64,000 bases of DNA. Source: Pseudomonas sp. B21-040 (GTDB lineage: Bacteria; Pseudomonadota; Gammaproteobacteria; Pseudomonadales; Pseudomonadaceae). Shown piece after piece: positions 60,799 through 64,000 of this stretch. The notes below the pieces were generated by a model. It was not told where the DNA came from. It saw only the letters and a list, made by a program, of their open reading frames with translations, and ran no database searches. Where the stretch lies: positions 4,147,501 through 4,211,500 of the forward strand of contig NZ_CP087176.1 in assembly GCF_024748695.1 (NCBI RefSeq), given 5' to 3'. A program made the position numbers and the translations under genes. Numbering within the stretch: position 1 is the stretch's first letter; every line of letters begins with the position of its first letter.

Positions 60799-62367
60799 TT
60801 ATCTCCCGGCCGTCGATTCGTTGAATACCGGCGTCGAACGTTGGGTCAGCGAATCGCCAGTGGTGTATTGAGGAGAGGTTTTCTCGATGTGCTGAATGAC
60901 GGCTTCTTCACGCTTGAGGTCGATCGAGCGGCTGAACCAGTAGTAAACCAGGCCCGATACGATCAGCCCGACCAGCCAGGCGATGTCGATGCTGCCCAGC
61001 GCCTTGGCGAGCGGGCCGACATAGACCTCACGCTGCTCAACGCCGTCGTAGATGTAGAAGAACGGGATCATCGAGATGAAACCGATGGCATACGCGGCGA
61101 TGCCACGCAGGCCCCAGCTGCCGTAAATGTTGCCGTGAGGCATGAAAAAGTGCGGGATGGCGTAGCGGCCCTTGCGCACGAAGAAATAGTCGGTGAGGTT
61201 GACCGAGGTCCAGGGCACCAGGAAGTACAACATCACCACCAGGTAGATCCCCAGCACCGACAAGCCTTTGCCCGAACTCTGGATGCTCAGGGCCACGCCC
61301 AGTTGCAGCAGGATCACAAAACCGATCGCCAGGATCCGCGCCTTGCGCGTCGGCTCGATGTGCTTGATGGAGTCGACGCAGGTCAGCGTGGTCAGTTTCG
61401 CGCTGTAGATGTTCATCGCAATCACCGGCAGGAACGCCAGAATCGTGATCACCACCACCGCCGTACCGATCAGCGGTGAAACGGTGTTGCCGACTTGTCC
61501 AAGGGCCACCAGCACATCGGTGGAGTGCAGGTGATCGGCCAGCCAGCCACCGACGGAAATCATCCACGCACCGGACAACGACGCGCCCAGGAACACCACC
61601 GCAATCAGCTTGCCGCTGGAGGTGTTTTTCGGCAGGTAACGCGAATAGTCGGAGACGTAAGGCGCGTAGGCGATGTTGTAACTGGCCGCCGCCGCGAACT
61701 GGGCGATGAAACCGGTCCAGTTGAAGCCCAACGGAGCAGGCGCCACCTCACCGGCGGCGAGCACTGGCATCGCCGCATCAGGCACCCAACCCATCATCAC
61801 CGCCAGCGTGACCAGCCCGTACAGCGGAATCGACAAGTACAACGCCCATTTGAAACTGCGGTGCATCCAGTCATGACCGAGGATGGCCAGGACCGCCGCC
61901 GGTATCGTCACCGCCACCGCGATCACGGCGGGGTTGAAACCGAAAAGCGTGTGCAGGCCCTGCATCATCAACACCAGGTTGACGATGTTGAACCCGGCAA
62001 ATACAAACAGCGTCGCCAGCAGGACCAGAATCACCCCGCGATAGCCGAACTGCGCGCGCGACTGGATCATTTGTGGCAGGCCCAGGTGCGGACCTTGCGA
62101 ACCGTGAAACGCCATGAACAGCGTGCCGAACATGATGCCCAGCGTGCCGGCGAGTGTGGTCCAGAGCGCGGTCAGGCCGACGCTTGGGCCCACGAAGCCG
62201 ATGGTCATGGTGAAGAAGGTGAAGTTGCCGAGGAACCAGAACGGGCCTTGACTGGACAGTTTGTCGGTGCGTTCGTGTTCCGGGATGAAGTCGATCGAAT
62301 GGCTTTCGACGATCGGTTTGTCGTCGAGAAGCGACACGCTAGGAGCGGCTTTGGCGTCAGTGTTCAT
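60799..62367 (-). CDS. NCS1-family permease (purine-cytosine permease type)
   Basis: 522 residues with about 12 membrane helices. The N-terminal region [20 protein letters not shown] and the later [15 protein letters not shown] are hallmark NCS1 segments (cytosine, allantoin, hydantoin and thiamine-type carriers). The final helix pair is followed by a hydrophilic tail. Its coding frame is open throughout, and its stop is 2 bp before the GMC dehydrogenase start, so the two are co-transcribed. The permease presumably imports the alcohol or amine oxidised by the dehydrogenase; the real substrate is unknown. Confidence 0.9.
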   Translation of the reverse strand: MNTDAKAAPSVSLLDDKPIVESHSIDFIPEHERTDKLSSQGPFWFLGNFTFFTMTIGFVGPSVGLTALWTTLAGTLGIMFGTLFMAFHGSQGPHLGLPQMIQSRAQFGYRGVILVLLATLFVFAGFNIVNLVLMMQGLHTLFGFNPAVIAVAVTIPAAVLAILGHDWMHRSFKWALYLSIPLYGLVTLAVMMGWVPDAAMPVLAAGEVAPAPLGFNWTGFIAQFAAAASYNIAYAPYVSDYSRYLPKNTSSGKLIAVVFLGASLSGAWMISVGGWLADHLHSTDVLVALGQVGNTVSPLIGTAVVVITILAFLPVIAMNIYSAKLTTLTCVDSIKHIEPTRKARILAIGFVILLQLGVALSIQSSGKGLSVLGIYLVVMLYFLVPWTSVNLTDYFFVRKGRYAIPHFFMPHGNIYGSWGLRGIAAYAIGFISMIPFFYIYDGVEQREVYVGPLAKALGSIDIAWLVGLIVSGLVYYWFSRSIDLKREEAVIQHIEKTSPQYTTGDSLTQRSTPVFNESTAGR

Positions 62368-62477
62368 GATGGACTCTTATTGTTGGAAGATCATGACGGA
62401 ATAACTGCATTCTTTCGGGTGAACGACGCCCGGGCGCATCCTTGCCGTTCCCTGTTGTTGAAGATGCCGCGAACCGT

Positions 62478-62608
62478 GTAGCAGCTGCCGAAGGCGGCGT
62501 CCGGCGGCGCAGCCGTCGTAAACCCGATGACCAAGGCTTACCAGACACACCACCCTCACTGGTTTTACGACGGCTGCGCCGCCGGACGCAGGCTTCGCCA
62601 GCTGCTAC
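62478..62608. repeat. REPIN-like pair of inverted palindromic repeats
   Basis: Two about 45-bp arms, near-exact reverse complements. The left starts GTAGCAGCTGCCGAAG and contains GTCCGGCGGCGCAGCCGTCG; the right is its mirror and ends CAGCTGCTAC. About 35 bp lie between them. This is the arrangement of Pseudomonas REP doublets (REPINs), which are moved by RAYT transposases. It sits in the intergenic gap between the aldehyde dehydrogenase stop and the permease start. Confidence 0.8.
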
Positions 62609-62652
62609 GGATTGCGTTGCGGCTGAACCGACAGAAAGACGTCAGCCGTGAC

Positions 62653-64000
62653 TCAGGGCAGCGTGATCCAGACGGCCTTGGTTTCGAGCAGGTAATCGAG
62701 CTGCTCGGCGCCCAGGTCCTTGCCGAATCCGGACTGCTTGTAGCCACCGAACGGCATCGACGGGTCGAGGGTGCCGTGGGCATTGACGTAGACCGAACCG
62801 GCCTTCAGCCGTGGAATCAGGCTGTGCACCTTGCCCAGGTCATTGGAATAGAGTGCTGCGGCCAGGCCGTACACCGAGTCATTGGCCAAGGCCAGCGCCT
62901 CTTCCTCATCGTCGAACGGTGCGGTGACCAGCACCGGGCCAAAGATCTCTTCCTGGACAATGCGCATGTCGTTGCGGCAATGGGCGAAGATGGTCGGCTC
63001 GACGAAGAAGCCCGGGCCATCGACGGGCTGGCCACCGTAGACCAGTTCGGCACCTTCCTGCTTGCCGGTTTCGATGTACTCGGTCACGCGCTGTTTTTGC
63101 AGCGCCGACACCAGCGGACCGATGAAGCAGTCAGGGTCCAGGCCCGGTGCGATTTTCAACGTGCGGGTATAGGCGATCAGTTCACGCAGGAATTCGTCGT
63201 AGACACTGCTATGAATATAGGCCCGTGTACCGGCGTCGCATACCTGCCCGGAGTTGAAAAACACGCCGTTGGCGACCGCTTGAGCGGCGGCCGGGATGTC
63301 GGCGTCGGCGCAGACGATGACCGGCGATTTACCACCGAGTTCGAGCGTCAGGCGCTTCATGTCTTCCAGCGCTGCGCGGCCGACAGTCTGGCCGACCGGG
63401 GTCGAGCCGGTGAAGGTCAGTTTGTCGATGCCAGGGTGCGTGGCCATGGCGGCGCCGACCACGCTGCCGCGCCCGGACACGATGTTGATGACGCCATCCG
63501 GGATGCCGGCTTCCTGCACCAGTTCGGCAAAACGCAGGGCCGACAGCGAGGTCAGCTCGGCGGGTTTGACCACCACGGTGCAACCGGTCGCCAGGGCGGC
63601 GCCGAGCTTCCAGGCCATGGTTTGCAACGGGAAGTTCCATGGCACGATAGCGCCGACCACACCCACCGGTTCTTTGCGCGTATAGGCCAGGTAATTGCCG
63701 GGCAGCGAGGGCTCGACGGTGCGCCCGTGAAGCTTGGTCGCCCAACCGGCGAAATAACGCAGGGTGTCGACTGTGCCCTGGATATCGACGTCTTTGGCAA
63801 ACGCTACGGACTTGCCCATGTCGATCGATTCGATTTGCGCCAGCTCCTCGGCGTTCTGTTCAATCAGGTCAGCCAGGCGCTGGATCAGCCGTTCGCGTTC
63901 GGCCGGTTTGGCCTGGCGCCAGGCGCCGCCGTCAAACTGCGCGCGAGCCGCTTGCACGGCGCGGTCCAGGTCATCGGTGGTGCCCATCGGAATGCGCGTG
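62653..64000 (-). CDS. Aldehyde dehydrogenase, partial (N-terminus outside window)
   Basis: About 449 residues are visible and the frame is still open at the window edge, so the true start lies beyond 64000; the ATG at 63987 is internal, since TRIP precedes it in frame. Motifs: PWNFPLQTMAWK, GSTPVGQTVGR, the catalytic glutamate in LELGGKSPV and the catalytic cysteine in SGQVCDAGTR. It ends PFGGYKQSGFGKDLG. The pattern is that of phenylacetaldehyde / betaine-type aldehyde dehydrogenases. It would oxidise the aldehyde formed by the GMC dehydrogenase downstream, from which it is separated by the REPIN and the permease gene. Confidence 0.88.
   Translation of the reverse strand, partial: TRIPMGTTDDLDRAVQAARAQFDGGAWRQAKPAERERLIQRLADLIEQNAEELAQIESIDMGKSVAFAKDVDIQGTVDTLRYFAGWATKLHGRTVEPSLPGNYLAYTRKEPVGVVGAIVPWNFPLQTMAWKLGAALATGCTVVVKPAELTSLSALRFAELVQEAGIPDGVINIVSGRGSVVGAAMATHPGIDKLTFTGSTPVGQTVGRAALEDMKRLTLELGGKSPVIVCADADIPAAAQAVANGVFFNSGQVCDAGTRAYIHSSVYDEFLRELIAYTRTLKIAPGLDPDCFIGPLVSALQKQRVTEYIETGKQEGAELVYGGQPVDGPGFFVEPTIFAHCRNDMRIVQEEIFGPVLVTAPFDDEEEALALANDSVYGLAAALYSNDLGKVHSLIPRLKAGSVYVNAHGTLDPSMPFGGYKQSGFGKDLGAEQLDYLLETKAVWITLP

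Noticed and set aside
59666..60871. 401-codon plus frame opposite the GMC dehydrogenase
   Set aside because: Antisense shadow of a well-supported gene; the same holds for 61495-62481 opposite the NCS1 permease and 975-1850 opposite the binding protein.

Overview
The window looks like chromosomal DNA of a Pseudomonas species, probably of the fluorescens/putida type. The evidence is protein content rather than a marker gene: a FleN-like ATPase, an autotransporter with an extended signal peptide, BPSL0761-type and MbcA/ParS/Xre-type small proteins, a REP-type inverted pair, and dense catabolic clusters each with its own IclR, LysR, LuxR or XRE-cupin regulator. No rRNA, tRNA or CRISPR array was seen.

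1-12.1 kb is one catabolic locus. It holds an amino-acid ABC transporter (two permeases and a binding protein), an SDR oxidoreductase, an IclR regulator, a succinate-semialdehyde-type dehydrogenase, a class III omega-aminotransferase, a two-subunit glycine-dehydrogenase (P-protein) pair, an ATP-NAD/AcoX-family kinase and a 3-hydroxyacyl-CoA/L-gulonate-type dehydrogenase. A 27-bp motif (TGCGAACW-N11-TGCGCACA) recurs in the promoter regions, with diverged forms at two more, so the locus reads as a single IclR regulon. No gcvT or gcvH is present, and the substrate is not obvious. This is the best candidate here for an undescribed pathway.

12.3-31 kb holds an orphan FleN-like ATPase, a decayed Ca2+/H+ antiporter, a 4643-residue autotransporter built from two kinds of internal repeat, and a membrane PAS-GGDEF-EAL protein whose GGDEF motif is GGDKF. 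31-33 kb has three small genes with good ribosome binding sites, one apparently cut by an amber codon, and a cupin dioxygenase.

33-53.3 kb is a second catabolic stretch: two LysR regulators, a YdiJ-type FAD/Fe-S dehydrogenase, an aldehyde dehydrogenase / shikimate-dehydrogenase-like / GMC oxidoreductase operon, an XRE-cupin regulator, a spermidine-type ABC transporter with a GSAM-type aminotransferase, then LuxR, nitrilase-family amidase and APC permease genes. Together they suggest uptake and breakdown of amines, amides and hydroxy acids.

53.3-57.8 kb is a degenerate accessory island: a truncated IS3 element joined to an IS110 remnant, two orphan antitoxin-like genes, a BPSL0761 gene, a possible integrase tail and much apparently non-coding DNA. 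57.8-64 kb returns to ordinary chromosome: acetyltransferase, 1-Cys peroxiredoxin, and a GMC dehydrogenase / NCS1 permease pair next to an aldehyde dehydrogenase, with a REPIN-like palindrome between permease and dehydrogenase.
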